Source of the DNA: Balanoglossus misakiensis
Taxonomy: Eukaryota; Hemichordata
Length of the DNA stretch: 64,000 bases
Assembly (NCBI GenBank): GCA_040954595.2
Contig: CM082581.2
Span: 9,300,001 to 9,364,000 of the forward strand
Reading direction: 5' to 3'
Made by a program: the position numbers and the translations under genes
The notes under the pieces: generated by a model
Told to the model about the DNA's origin: nothing
Seen by the model: the letters and a program-made list of their open reading frames with translations, nothing else
Databases searched by the model: none
Shown here: positions 22,844 to 36,000 of the stretch, piece after piece
Layout: each line of letters opens with the position of its first letter
How positions within the stretch are numbered: the stretch's first letter is position 1

Positions 22844-25800
22844 CACAAATTTCATTAACTTCTCTTTTCACTTTGATATAAATCAAATTAGTCAAATATG
22901 TAATTTGAAGTAGGTAGTTACCAGTTTTTCAAGGCAGTTGCAGGCAAGTTACGGTATTTATATCAGTAGCTGTCAGTGTTATCACATTGTCACACCCATC
23001 TTCGTCAAGCTGTGCTGTTTTGTGTGACCTGCATACATACAAGCATTTACGGGTTGGGATAACCTGTGAAGAAAGGGGTCATTATGCAAATACCTTACAT
23101 GATCAGTCTTGGCCAATCAGAAATTGAAGTTCCGGGCAGTGCATATTATGAATTCACATTTATTGTATTTTCCACAAACTTGTTAGACGTTTTCCTTAAA
23201 GCTGAACGCATGTATTTAATTTTCAATAAGTGGAGCATTCAGAAAAAGTGGATCGTCATGTGAACTGTTTTTGTACTTTGAGGCACAGCACTGCCACTGG
23301 TGTAACATACTGATTTTTCACCAAGAAACAACAGCAGAATACATCTGTTAGATATGCTTCGTCAAAGATGGAATTTCACTGTATGGTCTGTTCACTTGGT
23401 TTTGTCAGTTATGCATTATGGTAATAAATTGACTCAACATGAAAATGTATTAAATTATGGTCTTTACTTCATAGTGCTTCTACGTTTAAAACTAACATTT
23501 CTGCCGTTGGTGGCGCTATTCGCAACTCTCATTAGGCTGGGCACAATCAGCTCTGGTTTCGTTGGCCATCGTCATCGCTTCTTGGACTGATGAGGGACAT
23601 CAATTTACTCCACACGTTCAGATTCAGACAACAACCAAACTATTCAAATCTTGTACAAAAGATAGCCATATTCCACCAGCTAATGTTATGACAAATGTAC
23701 TTTTATGACCGAAGATTGGTTAATTGGTTCATAAAAATGTCAGAACTACAAAAAGTGATGTAGTGATATGAACAAGTCGGTCATTACATTTATGATTGTC
23801 AGAAAATATTGCCGCCGTCTGGAGATAGCCACAGGTCAGGTGACCCCAGTAACTACAGATACAGACAAAAACTAATAAAATGTTATGCTGTGCTTATCCC
23901 CATGTATGTTAGGTGTGTTTGCCCGAACTATGTGCAATAAGTTTCAGTGACCGCTCTTCAGTAATGTCACATACCACATTAATTCTAAGACTACAACATC
24001 GGAGTTTATAGTTCCAGAACAATTTTACTGTGGCCTGTTTTTGGGATTTGTGTAGATAATACATAAATAGTGCCTATGATTGACAAAACCTTTTACCGGG
24101 ATTGGAAGAATCAGATCACTGGAGTGTGCATAATGGTTTTCCTTTATCTCTGATGTAGTATTTTTTATGTGGCTCCAGTCGCCTGACCTACTTCGAGAGA
24201 GCAAGCAAGGGGTGACCTTGTGAATTTCCCATGGTGGAGATTCAGTGGATGCATATCTGCATATTTATTGTCCAACATTTTTAATAACTGTACATTTGAC
24301 ACGTCTCATTATCCTGTTTCTATAATTACTCCAGTAGACATCTTAATACGATGTGAAGAAACATTTCTTAAGGAGGTTACCCTTTATTAATGTGGGATTT
24401 TGAACAGTTCTGGAAAAGGTCCAGTTAAAATTCTAACCCCCTTCTGATCTTATGGTGACCTGTCCCTGAATTTGGTGTTCTGGTCAAGGACAAGGAAAAA
24501 AAGACCATATGGAACTGTTTACATTCCACGGACTAAAATACAGATGCAAAGTAATGGATGTGGGCTGGGATAGGGTGTAGTATTGATGTTTGTGGTATAA
24601 ATACATAAAAACCATCAAGAAATGCCCAGGCTCCGCCCAACAAATGTCTGTCCCTACACAAACGTTTCCTCTCAAGGAAAAAGCAATTAAAAGAGATATT
24701 TAGCCACAAAGAAGATCACTTTCAGCTTTGTTGCAAGGTTATATTTTTCGTTTTGGCATTTTGATTTGGAAAAAAACGTGTCTCAGTGCACATAACATAC
24801 CCGATACACTCACACATGCACGCGCATGCACACACACACACACACACACACGCACACACATGCACATGCACACACACATAGTTCACATCTCTGACTCAGA
24901 GACGACGAGGCAGCTATATAGTCTCATCAGGTTCTGCCGGAGTATATACCGTAGGCATGGTTATTTATGATCTTTCCTGCCACCTCCGACTGCAATAACG
25001 CTATAATTTATGTTCTGCTGAGATCCGATGATCAAGTCAGGGCGCATCATTTGCTGGTACATCAAGCTCACAGCATCTCGGCTTTGTTAAATACACAAAC
25101 TGTACCTAGCTGTTTGTCTGTCTATTTCCGATGGTTTAACACTGACTGAAGTGGCTCTACTATTTTCATTGACCTTTACAAAATAAATTATAATATGCAT
25201 TGTTTACTCTCCATTCATCATTCTATTTTATTGCAGCTGTATACATGTGGTCATTAGCCACAAATAGCAATTTCCAAAATTTACATTTAAATTCAAGTGC
25301 TTTGTTCTGTTGGCTTAATTAGCATTTCAGCCCCAATAATCTTGTAATTAATTTATCAGTGTGGTTAGGTTTAACAATGCATAATTAATTTTACCATCAG
25401 ATAATATCCAATGCCTATAAAGGGCCTTGTGTGAATAATTTCATTATTTTATGCAGGCGACCTCTGGTATTTTGTCAGTGTTTTATATAATATTAGCTGC
25501 ATCACGTGGTCCATCTGGGTGTTGCTGTATATTTTAACCCCCTGCGAGAACAGTGGCGCTATCCTTCAGACTAATTTCATCTACAGAGCAACTGTCTCTT
25601 CCTGTTTCGAGTGGCAGTGAATTATGGGTATATGCTGATTTGCATTTTTCATTTAAAATGAATATTATATTTTTGGAGATTTGGACTCAATCTTATTTGA
25701 ATTTATATTGAATTTGCTGAATATGCCACAAACTGTGGTACGTCCATGGTTTGACCTACATACATGGGTATCAATTCTCGTTTACCAGGTATATTAAGAA

Positions 25801-25860
25801 GAAAATTCAGTGCCCGAAGCACTCACCCACCAGTGAAATCAGAAATGTGAAATTCAAACG
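22844..25860. other. PSMD4 3' UTR and downstream intergenic DNA
   Basis: No supported gene. AATAAA occurs on the + strand at 23423-23428 and 23874-23879, possible PSMD4 poly(A) signals. None is close to the stop codon, so the real signal may be a variant hexamer. A CA microsatellite is annotated separately. Confidence 0.4.
24811..24880. repeat. (CA)n microsatellite, imperfect
   Basis: CA dinucleotide run with CG and TG interruptions (CACGCGCATGCA, TGCACATGCA). The purest part is about 24830-24850. Confidence 0.9.
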
Positions 25861-25872
25861 AGTAAAGTGCAG

Positions 25873-25886
25873 GTTACCATGGCAAC
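25873..25886. promoter_or_regulatory. RFX X-box palindrome
   Basis: GTTACC-AT-GGCAAC matches the X-box consensus GTNRCC(N0-3)RGYAAC at every constrained position. RFX factors bind such sites, notably at ciliary genes. No gene is recognised immediately beside it. Confidence 0.4.
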
Positions 25887-27112
25887 GCTGAACTCCTACT
25901 GCATATTGGACAATTCAAGGGCCCTCACCTCCAAGTTGAAAACGCTAGCAATGTAGGCAATTAACGTCGACCTTGAAAGGTGTGCGCTACAGGGCAGCTC
26001 AATTAAGGAGCATCTCATGAAGAAGAAAATTTGACAAATGACTCCATAAGCCTTTAGCTTGATATACTAAACGGGGAGTAAAATATCAACCTGTCTAGAC
26101 CCATGATGTGAAGTTGACGGTATCTGCAACGAATAATACACTTACGTAGTTGTCTGGATTTCAGACTTACCCAGGGGCTCTTTGCGATGAACCATTTTTG
26201 ATAGAAGAAGAAGCATATATGATATTTGGAATACAGTAGTTTAGTTACTTCATCTGTTCATGTACTTTTTAGATTTTTCAGTTATGTAAATAATTATATA
26301 AAATTACACTTTTTCTTTATTTTTCGCCCAGAAATCACTGCAAAAATGGCTAAAAAGGAAACAGATTTATTTTATGCTTAAGTTCCACAAATCAAGTTAT
26401 TACAGAAGCTAATAAACAGAGTTCAATTTTCAGAGCTGAAATTGGATTACGAGGGTGTCATCAACCCCTTTACTAGGTGACAACGCAAATGATGTCTGAA
26501 ACTGCGATTTGGCAGACTGCCAATTATCCGCACATCGTCTGATAGCCAAAATCTGAGTAATTGAATCTTACACCAATATTTATGCAAATGAATCAGCAAC
26601 CATCTGCACAATGGGCGTATAATACAGCCTTTCGCATATTTGTCCTCAAATATATACAAAATGTAGGTTGTTTTCACAAAACAGGTCAATGTACGTAGCT
26701 ATTGCAATATGTCTGCATAGTCATTGCAACCAAAATAGCTTTTTCTTTATCATTACTGTTTTGTCATTCAGAAAAGGGTGATTTATATAGTATTCAAAAT
26801 TATTGATTTCGATTTTATTTAATAGAAAACATTAAGATACAAACTTTGATATTTTTAAGCCTGATATTTTTAAAATCTGGTAGGTATCTATATTACAGGA
26901 TAAGCAAAATATAACATGAATGATATTCTGCCGGAACTGTCAGTGATGTTCGAGAACAAACTATATTCCAATGGCCATAAAGAAATTGCCTTAGAAACAT
27001 CAAATGCTTGCATACTGGAACAAAAGACAAATAAACTGCAATGTGGGGATACACATGTGAACGTAGCAACCACTGTTGGACAAAGCTTTCGATTACTTGG
27101 CAAATCTGCTCC

Positions 27113-27125
27113 GTTGCCAGGCAAC
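27113..27125. promoter_or_regulatory. RFX X-box palindrome
   Basis: GTTGCC-A-GGCAAC is a perfect inverted repeat with a one-base centre, flanked by matching C and G. It fits the X-box consensus fully. Confidence 0.4.
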
Positions 27126-30100
27126 GCGATCACAGCATCCTGTGTGACTAAGAGAGAGACACTTCACAGGTTCTGTATCCGCTGAAATGGAACTTTAACA
27201 TATACATTTGACGTAAATTGATGACTGTATTTTAAGGCATATTTTTTTACACAGTCTGATCTGGCTTCCTCTTGAAAAATGGAGCTTGAAATTTACGTTT
27301 TTTTTAAACATCTGTCCGTGTCACTGAATACCTGAGCAGTGCAATGCGCTTGAGTTTCTCCCCTTCCCCTCCCAACCCTCATCATTCATTATTTCTGACC
27401 CGAAATTTAGACAAAAAATGGCTTCAAATCATGTGCTTGCCATGGCAGCAGACATTTGGGAAGAGTTTGCAGGCATGCCAGTAAGATATTACATGCAAAT
27501 CTTAGTGCAATTTAAATTAAAATGGCTGTTAGGAATAAAAACGATGGTCTGCAAATTACACTCACCTGTCGCTATCTATTTGCAATGAAACACTGTATAC
27601 TGTATGCGTATTTATAGTCATCGGAGCAAGCCTGTATAATACAGTCCTATTGTGTTGCAATCTTCATGGGTATATAAAGCATTTGATCACCAGGATATGT
27701 CGGATTAAAATTCCTACTTCACATTCAACGATTGGATGGATAAAATCTTTTTTTCGCCATGCTTCCTGAAGATGAATTTACATAGTTTTGCACATTATTT
27801 GCAGAACTGATTTAATAGTTCAATGTCACTAGGTCAATGACCAAGGTCTCCTTGTGTGCATGGCAGACAATAACCTCCAAATTGAGGTCGATGTACTTGA
27901 AAAGAAAAAGAAAATACAACAGAATGAGGCTGTTACAAAATAGTGAATTTTACAAAAACAATATTTTCTTATTGGTAAACCTTTCCTGTAAGAATGAGCA
28001 ATAAAACCAAACACGCAGTGGCCACAACCGTTTTATTGTATAGTACGTTGCAAGCCACCAAAGAATGTAAAATTGTGGTTCTGATAACAAACATTTCAAA
28101 GAAGGGTGGTTTCGCCCTGTGTGAAAAAAAGTTTATTTCGTCCAGTTAAAGATCCCTATAAACGTGACAACTCCGGTCTGATGAAGTCATTCTATGGCAT
28201 TATGGAGAGTGCGCTAAGTGGCTTGATTAATGTTATAAACGGTGGCCAACCAACCACAAACTTCTTCTATAAACATACCTAAATCAAACGCAATGAAGCA
28301 CGTCTAGATCTATGCTATGTCCAGTTATTTTTTTATACAGCTATGATGATGATTATGCGATATGTTGGCTTTTGTAACAGTCACTGATTGGGTTGGTTTC
28401 GCAGTTTGCTTTTGTATAGGATATTTTATTCATGGAGGTACCAAAGTGATAGCTCCATGATTAATTGTAATACAATTAGAGTAAACTGATATAATTGTCA
28501 CTATCACATTTCCCGTCTCATAATGTTCTTGAAGATCTTCCACGTTTCCCGAAAAAAGTTCAAACTTTATTTAGAGGGGCAATACTGAATCGCACATTCA
28601 TGAACTTGTAAAATGACGGTGTGATGAATAACACACGCGTCCGATCAAACTTACACTCACGCATCGATAGTTTATTTAAAAATAAATCAAAACCCTGCCT
28701 TGGCCTGTCCATCTACGAACGGAGAAACGATGAAAAGTTGATTCCCCAACCCTATCACAGTCCCGGGTTGCCCACGTCCCGTCTCGCCGCACTAGGCCAT
28801 GTACATTTCATCGGAAAACTTCAACTTTTTTTTTACCATGTCGGAACTTTCGATGTGCGGATGTCGCCACGCACAAATTGCACAGTGTCTTTCTGGTGAC
28901 ATGTTGCACGATGAAATTGTTTTGTTAAACATTCCTGGGCTACAGGTACCCATGTGAAAGACACGCATCGTAGTTCGCCCGAGGTCACAAGGCATTTTGT
29001 TTGGTGTTAGTACACAGGGCATGTTCATTTCGCGGATTCGCGTCCAGCTAGTCACGTGCTCCAATAACAGCCCTCCCTGACCACCTCTCGTAATTCATTA
29101 AAATTACAACTTAGAACTAATTTTAACAATTACTATATTTGAGTTTTTACTGCTGTTATTTCATTTTATACTCAAGTCTCCAGTATTTACCTGTTGTAAA
29201 ATGACTATTGCAGTGAATGTTCAGATATCTGAAAAAGTGCGAAGGGAGTAAGATTGCTTGATTCAAAAGCTAATTACAAATTCGCGTTTCTCGCTCTCCA
29301 TCACCGGCTTCTCTGCGAATTAGCTGCTGCTGTATTGGCCCGGAAAAGCGCCAGTTTTGGAGGCTTCCCTTGGATAGTTACCGACGCTACAGAATTTTCA
29401 GTGAGGTAAGATGATGTTTTGTTATTATGACAGGTTTCGTAGATGTTTGGCGCGGTGACAATGATATAATCGATGTTGCATGGGGACCCGCCTTTATTAC
29501 AAGCTGCAGAAATTTTGAAGCCCTCACAATGGTACGTGTACATTACCGTATCGCGTTCGTTTGAACTGTGGACGCGTATATACGCGCCTCTTTTCTGTGT
29601 GCAACGTGTTTTGACAAACCTGTCTTTCCTGACATATTGTCACTGGTTATCTCATTATATCTTCATGTCCGTATATCCATTCCGGTGTTGAATTCTGCGT
29701 GCCTGACCGTAGGTGTCAGAAAACATTTTGTCCGGTGATTTGGGATGCACAGCCGATCGCCATTTTGATGGGCTGCGTCCCATCCCAATGGCATGTATTG
29801 CCAACCAGTTTCGTTTTCATTGCATCAGTCTGAAATCTGGCAGTCCTCTGCGACCCTTCATTTATACCCGAAGTAGCTACCCTGGAATAAAAACCCGACA
29901 GAGACATTGACTGTATTCAGATCACTCGATGTCAGTATCACACAAGTGTAAGCATCCCTACGTTGTACGTGGGCTGCAACAGACAATCTGCAAATTTAAT
30001 TTAGAATTGTTGGGCGTGTGCTCTTGCTTGTATCGCAGGCTACATGTACACAAAATCAACTTCAAGCATTTCTCAGTACAGGCCTTTAACTTTTTAACAA

Positions 30101-33067
30101 TCCCAAACCATGGACGTACTAAAACATAGTTGGGTCGACAATCAAGAAAATGCAAATTTGTTTATGCTGATTTTGCCTTCAGAAATTCAGTATATACATA
30201 CTTGCTTTTTATAAATCATCATCAATTGTAGTATTAATTTAGTTGGGCATTTTATTCCAAGGTAGCACTGTCACCACATTGTCAATCAACATGAACTCGT
30301 CGCTTCTCTGAAACCTAATATACAAGAAAACCACTGCATATCTCTAATCGAGTTCATATTGCAAAATGCACCATGTGTTGAGTGTGCAAATAAAATACCT
30401 TAGCAATGAGCTCATGTTGGTTAGTTCCTTGCATGCAATAAAATACAGACTATGAAAACCACAAATGACAAGTGCTCATGTTTGATGTCTGTGGTAGTGG
30501 TGGTGTTGGCTGAGAAGGCTACAGGATCATCTTTTAATTAATAATTTTGTGTTTGTTGTCCACAAAGCATTGGTAATTCATGCTAGCAATGACTGGTGGT
30601 AGAAATTTAATTTGCATTCATGTTCAACTTTGTTACATAACACATTTAATAATATTGCTGTTAATGGCATTGTTGTAAGTACTGGTGAGATTTGTAATCA
30701 CTGTCCAACATTTCTCACCATGTGTGGAGTGGAGCTACGAAAATGTACCTGAGTGAATGGCGGCGCGGCCTTGTCTAGTGTGTTGCGCTAAAGGTGGACG
30801 AGTCCTTCAAATGGATTTAGATTCATTCTCATTGAACCTTGCCCATGAACTGAAACATTGCTGTAGAAATACATGTATTTATAACAATACTACATGGTGC
30901 CCGGTATAAGTTGAAACCTGGCATTGAATGTGGTGACCTTAGATGAATTTGGACGTCCATTGCAAGCACTGACTGGTTCTACAGGGCGTGTGTCTGTGTG
31001 TGAGTGAAATGGAAACCATTGGTAGTATGACATCATTTTCAACCAATCAACAGTTTGAAATGGACAAACAACAGGGGTTGTGACCGGGCAGTCGCAGGGG
31101 TTGAATGATTCACAAAGTGTTTGGGGTCTAGATTTCAACACTGATGCGCAGGCGCATTTCTCTGTTGAAAATATCGTGTCTTGTTTGTTTTCCACGTGAT
31201 TAAAATGTGATCAGATTCTGCCTCCCAGATTGGGTCAGATCACAGTACAGGAAGTATTTCGTGTTGTGGTTCGAATTCAGACACATTTTTCCCAGTTTGG
31301 TTTCTGTTTCATGATGCTACTTAAGTGGGTTTTGGGAGTCGGGGTTTGCACAGTTCAAATGCTTATTGTAATGAGAGCGATTGGGCTTTTATATGGCTGC
31401 AGTTATTATAGTGAAGTGGTGGTTTTGAAATATACAGAACTGGTATTTGATGACGGAATATATTTTGCAGCTCCGGTCTGTTGGCAGTGCTTGGGCAAGC
31501 ATGCAGTTACAGCGACCAGTACATTGTACATGTCAGTGTCAACTTCAAAGTCCTTACAATATACAAATAAGACTTTGTAGATACAGTGATACTTTACTGA
31601 TAGTTGGAGCAGATAGGGCTATGGCTATCTACCATCAAGAATGGAAACCCAAGGTTTCCCTTTGAAAAAAAAATCAAAATATATCATCACACTGACATCA
31701 TGTAGAGATGTCATTGAGTGTTGTTTGCAGTATTGCTTAGCTGTTGGTTGAGTTCAAGTTCACAGGGTTATCTTGATAAGGCCTAATATGGTTAGCAGAT
31801 CTGTCAAGATGGCAATCTTGTATTTGACATTTGACATAACTGTTGGAGTTTACATGTATGTGTCAGTGTAGCATGTCTGTGTGTGTGTGGGTGGGTGTGG
31901 TACCGGCAAGCAAAATTCCCACTGTTTGCTCGTCAAATGCATCTCTGTCAGCAAAGAATATATCTACATCACGCTCATCAGGGTATTGTGAAATCTCCTC
32001 ACGCCAAGAAGTCATCCGACCATCGTTACAGCTCCAGACTTGTACACATTTAGATAACAGACATTAGCTCAGTCGGAATTAAAATAAAACCTTCAATAAA
32101 AGAAGCGTGGTGTGAGATAAATCATACATGTACGTTCAGCCATTCCAAAGCAGATAGGCGTCATGTCCTTAAGATTCCAGGCTGTCGCATCCAGAACTGG
32201 AAAAGATTTCAAAGCTGAAATTCCCCAGACAGCTGTTGGAATGATGTAATTTTAGCCAGAGCCAAAAAAAACATCCCTGTAACGGGTGGAGTATGCAATA
32301 TGTTTTCTCTAATCTCCTGTTCATTTTTTCTCTCCTACATACTCAGATGACTGCATAAATTAGATTATTTTCATAAATTACGGCTAATAAAGTTTTAGTG
32401 CATTGGAGGCTGGGACCGGTATATAAATTAGGTAATCAACATGAATATTGCATCAACTTCCAGAGACATCTGAAATGTTTTTTAGGTGGAATGAAATTTT
32501 AATCAGTACTTTAGATAATCTAATTTCACTGATTGTGTCATTGTAGTGAATCCAACCAGCTGGGGCCGACATAACAGCCGAGATCTGGGTCACAAAAAGT
32601 GTGAAAGTCACCATCTTGAATGCAACACTTTGATTGGAATTCCGTCCCTACAGGACCGACCTCGGCATGGGGAAAAATAAACTTTCACTGGGGAGTATCA
32701 GTTACAGGAAAACATTTTGGGTGTGGTTTCTGTGGATTTTCCACCGGAGTTGGGATATGTGGGAAACTCGTTCCCGGCCACGTATTCCGGTGGGCATAAC
32801 CTGAAAACCACATTCTGTATGATACTGGTACAAGCATTGAAATTACTTTTTTTTCTCATCCATCATCTTTTTGCAAGGTCATTTGAATTCATAAATTCTA
32901 TAAAGTTACTCCATTTGAGAAGAGCTGTCTTGCAATTATAAGAAACAGCTGGTGACTGGAGCAAAACATTAGCTCAGTACACTTTCACACTGTCGGAAAA
33001 TAGGATCAATTTCTGAAAACAACTCAAAGCATGTGACCCGCCCTTCTTGCTATTGCCTTTGAGTCAA

Positions 33068-33090
33068 AGGTCATAGGTCAGTCAAGGTCA
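33068..33090 (+). promoter_or_regulatory. Three AGGTCA half-sites (DR1 plus DR4 spacing)
   Basis: Perfect AGGTCA hexamers lie at 33068-33073, 33075-33080 and 33085-33090, with spacers of one and four bases. DR1 fits RXR/HNF4-type dimers and DR4 fits thyroid-hormone or LXR-type dimers. Occupancy cannot be inferred. Confidence 0.3.
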
Positions 33091-36000
33091 GCATTGATAG
33101 GCTCTATTGGCAGTAATCGTATTTCATGTAAATTTACCAAGAATGATATAGAAAGGATGACTGCTGAATTGCATTGTTAGGGTGTGTCCCCATTATAAAC
33201 TCAATCAAAACACCACTAAGACTATGAGAGATTTCCATTGCTTGTAGTCTAGATAAGATTGAAACTGCTTTACGTTACATTACTGATAGTGGAACATGTA
33301 AAATCCCTGAGGCATTTGTAGAATGTTAGTGTGTTGCTAACTTAAAGCCTGTTTGTATGTATTTCAATCAAAATAAAGAACTACACATACTGTGAAATAG
33401 ATTCTATCAAGTATAGAAAGTATGCCTATTATTACATGTAATTGATAAAGTTTCCGAAGAATGTTTTTTCTGATGTGGTGTGTTCATGAAAGAGATGTAC
33501 TAGTAACCGTAGTGAAAACTTCGACTGTGAAAGCCATTACGTTACAGGGAAGTTGATTTGACAAATTTTTATATACATACGAAGTTTGATATGTTAGCCA
33601 TTCCTATTTTTATTTATTACTGTTTTTTGGCTACTGGTTGGATGTAAAACAATAAGCTTCTGGTTTGTCCCCTGTGAATTGAAGTGGAATCATTCAAACC
33701 ATGTGAGCCCCACGGCTAAATATCGCTTATTCAGGCAAGTACATATGCAGACTAATACAGCTATTTCATTATCTCTTTAGTGTAACTGTTCTGGTAGCAA
33801 GAAAACAAAAAATGCACATATTACTTATGAAGACTGGAAACACAGGCCAACGTTGTCCAGGTAACTGGAGAATAGGCGTGCCTTCACAAAGATCAGTTAC
33901 CTGGGTGGCCTTGCTATCTGGGACACAGGGTCTCCACTCTGTGCCAGACATGCCTGCAGACAAGAAGTACGCCTAGGTGGCAGAGAATGAAGATAGCTCT
34001 GTAGAGATGCCGGCAGGTATGTGTGGAAACGACGGCAGTTCGTAAGTTCAGTTTGAGGACAAAGGTTTGTCTGTTTCCCAAGTTGGACAGTGTCCAGAAT
34101 ACTGAGCGTGTTTGTTCATCCCTTTATTATTGCCCTTGTGGCTCAAAAATTGTGATGCCGTCATCTTTCAAGGCATCAGTGGACTAGAATTAGAGAATGT
34201 GCCACATTGCACCCCATACACATGCGCGTGTATATGTCGATAACGGCTGACAATCTCCCCGTTTGCTGCCAGTTTTGAGTGCCGCTGTTCTGCCGACGCC
34301 CGGCAATCTAACGCCCTAGCGACAAGAGTTTAATGCATTAGCTGTATTGGGGAAATATCGCACAAACACTCAGGAGTGGCAGTTTCTTGATGGAATTGAA
34401 GGAGATAATTGCTATGTTCTTTTTTTCTCTTCTGATGCTGTCACGGTAAACTCTGTGTAGCTTATGCCCACTTTTCATGCAGAGTACATCCATTAATAGA
34501 GTCCAGATCGACATTTGTACGTTGCTGAATACACAGCAAGTATTACCGTCACCAGAAACGTGGGGAAATTGACTTCCAGACATGCATGTATTTATAGATG
34601 TCAGATTGTCCAAGTATCGTACCTTACGTGAGCAGTGTCCTTATGATGAGAAGCCAACTCAGGGGCAGTGTATTGCTTTTTCAAAAGAGTTTCTAATCAT
34701 ATTTGATAATTTACCAAACTGGGCAGCGGTGCCTAAATTTTTGTGTGTGTAATTCTAGTATGTGGTAGACATTTCAAGGTTTTCTGATCTCTTAATTAAA
34801 TGGAAGAGGCCTGCCGGTAATGTCTTTGCTCAGAATATTTTATTATCATAATGTAATGTAATATACTGTCCTTTTGAAAATGGCCTCTTGTCGGCCAAAT
34901 GGTATCGTCATGTCATTGGCAGCCATCCAATATTAGTGTATGTATTTAAGTACATGTAGAAATATTATTTTATGCCAAAGTGTTCATCCCAAAATAGGAT
35001 ACAAGATGATGTCAGCCAAGAATGATGGGGTTTCAGACTCTCCTGATGATCTACATCTACAGCCTAGCTTAGAGGATTTCCTGGACCCAAATAGCGCATG
35101 AAATTTGTGATGGGAGTAGTCCAGCATTGAGGTCAGATGTTTATGGCTCCACCCGGCTATCTCAGTTCTGGTCTGGTCTGACGCATGCCGGACGTATACT
35201 TAGAAGAGGAATTGGGGATTATTCCTAGCTTAGATGATGGACACAAAATGTCAATTTGGTATCTGTTTCAAGTACCACCAGATTGGTCATTTCAAATGAA
35301 GTCTGGCTTATTGCTTTCCCCCTTAGTACTGAATCAGAAGTTTCTGGGAGCAAAAAATAAAATAAATTAAAATGCGTGGCAAAAAGGACTGAGAAGGGTA
35401 TTGTTTGTTTTATCCAGTAACAGAGGATTTAGAATTGTCTGGAGGCTGTGCTTTGTATGAAAGATGCGTTTTGTTTGGATCCATCGGGTGTTTTCCATGG
35501 GTCACCCCAGACATGTTATTGACAACATAAAGGCACTGTTGTGTAACATATGTGAAAGGTTGTAAGGTGAAAATACACAAAGGAAGAAAGTGTTAGTAGA
35601 TACTTACAATGTAAGTGTTGGCAGATGCAGTTGGGAATTTTGATCGTCTGTAAAATCTTTGAATCAGAATAGTGTTTTTTTGTCATCAATAATTTTTTGG
35701 GGGTCAATTTATTCGTTAAGAGGAAATAGAGCAAAGTTCTGCCACAGGGTCTTGATAATATAAATTATCAAATATTGAAATATTATGTAATCACATGGAA
35801 CTTGTTGATGACAAGGAAGACACAATAGAGGAAGTGTAGTGTTTCCTATCAGATTCTTTCTGTCGTACAGAAGTCATGACATATCCGCTTCAGCTATTAT
35901 AACAAAAACACTGAGCAACTCCAAACAGGACATGTAGAATCATGTTTATAAACAAGGCTATGGCATAATTTACAGTGAATGAATATTTCAAGTTTGCATC

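Noticed and set aside
24811-24880. Possible CRISPR-like or structured array at the CA repeat
   Set aside because: It is a plain imperfect dinucleotide microsatellite with no spacers.
29281-29910. Possible CpG-rich promoter for a distal adducin 5' exon
   Set aside because: CpG words are more frequent here, but no core element, donor site or open frame confirms it; mentioned only as a possibility in the gene-poor region.
31264-31275. GGTTCGAATTC resembling a tRNA T-loop B box
   Set aside because: No A box or cloverleaf partner at the right distance on either strand.
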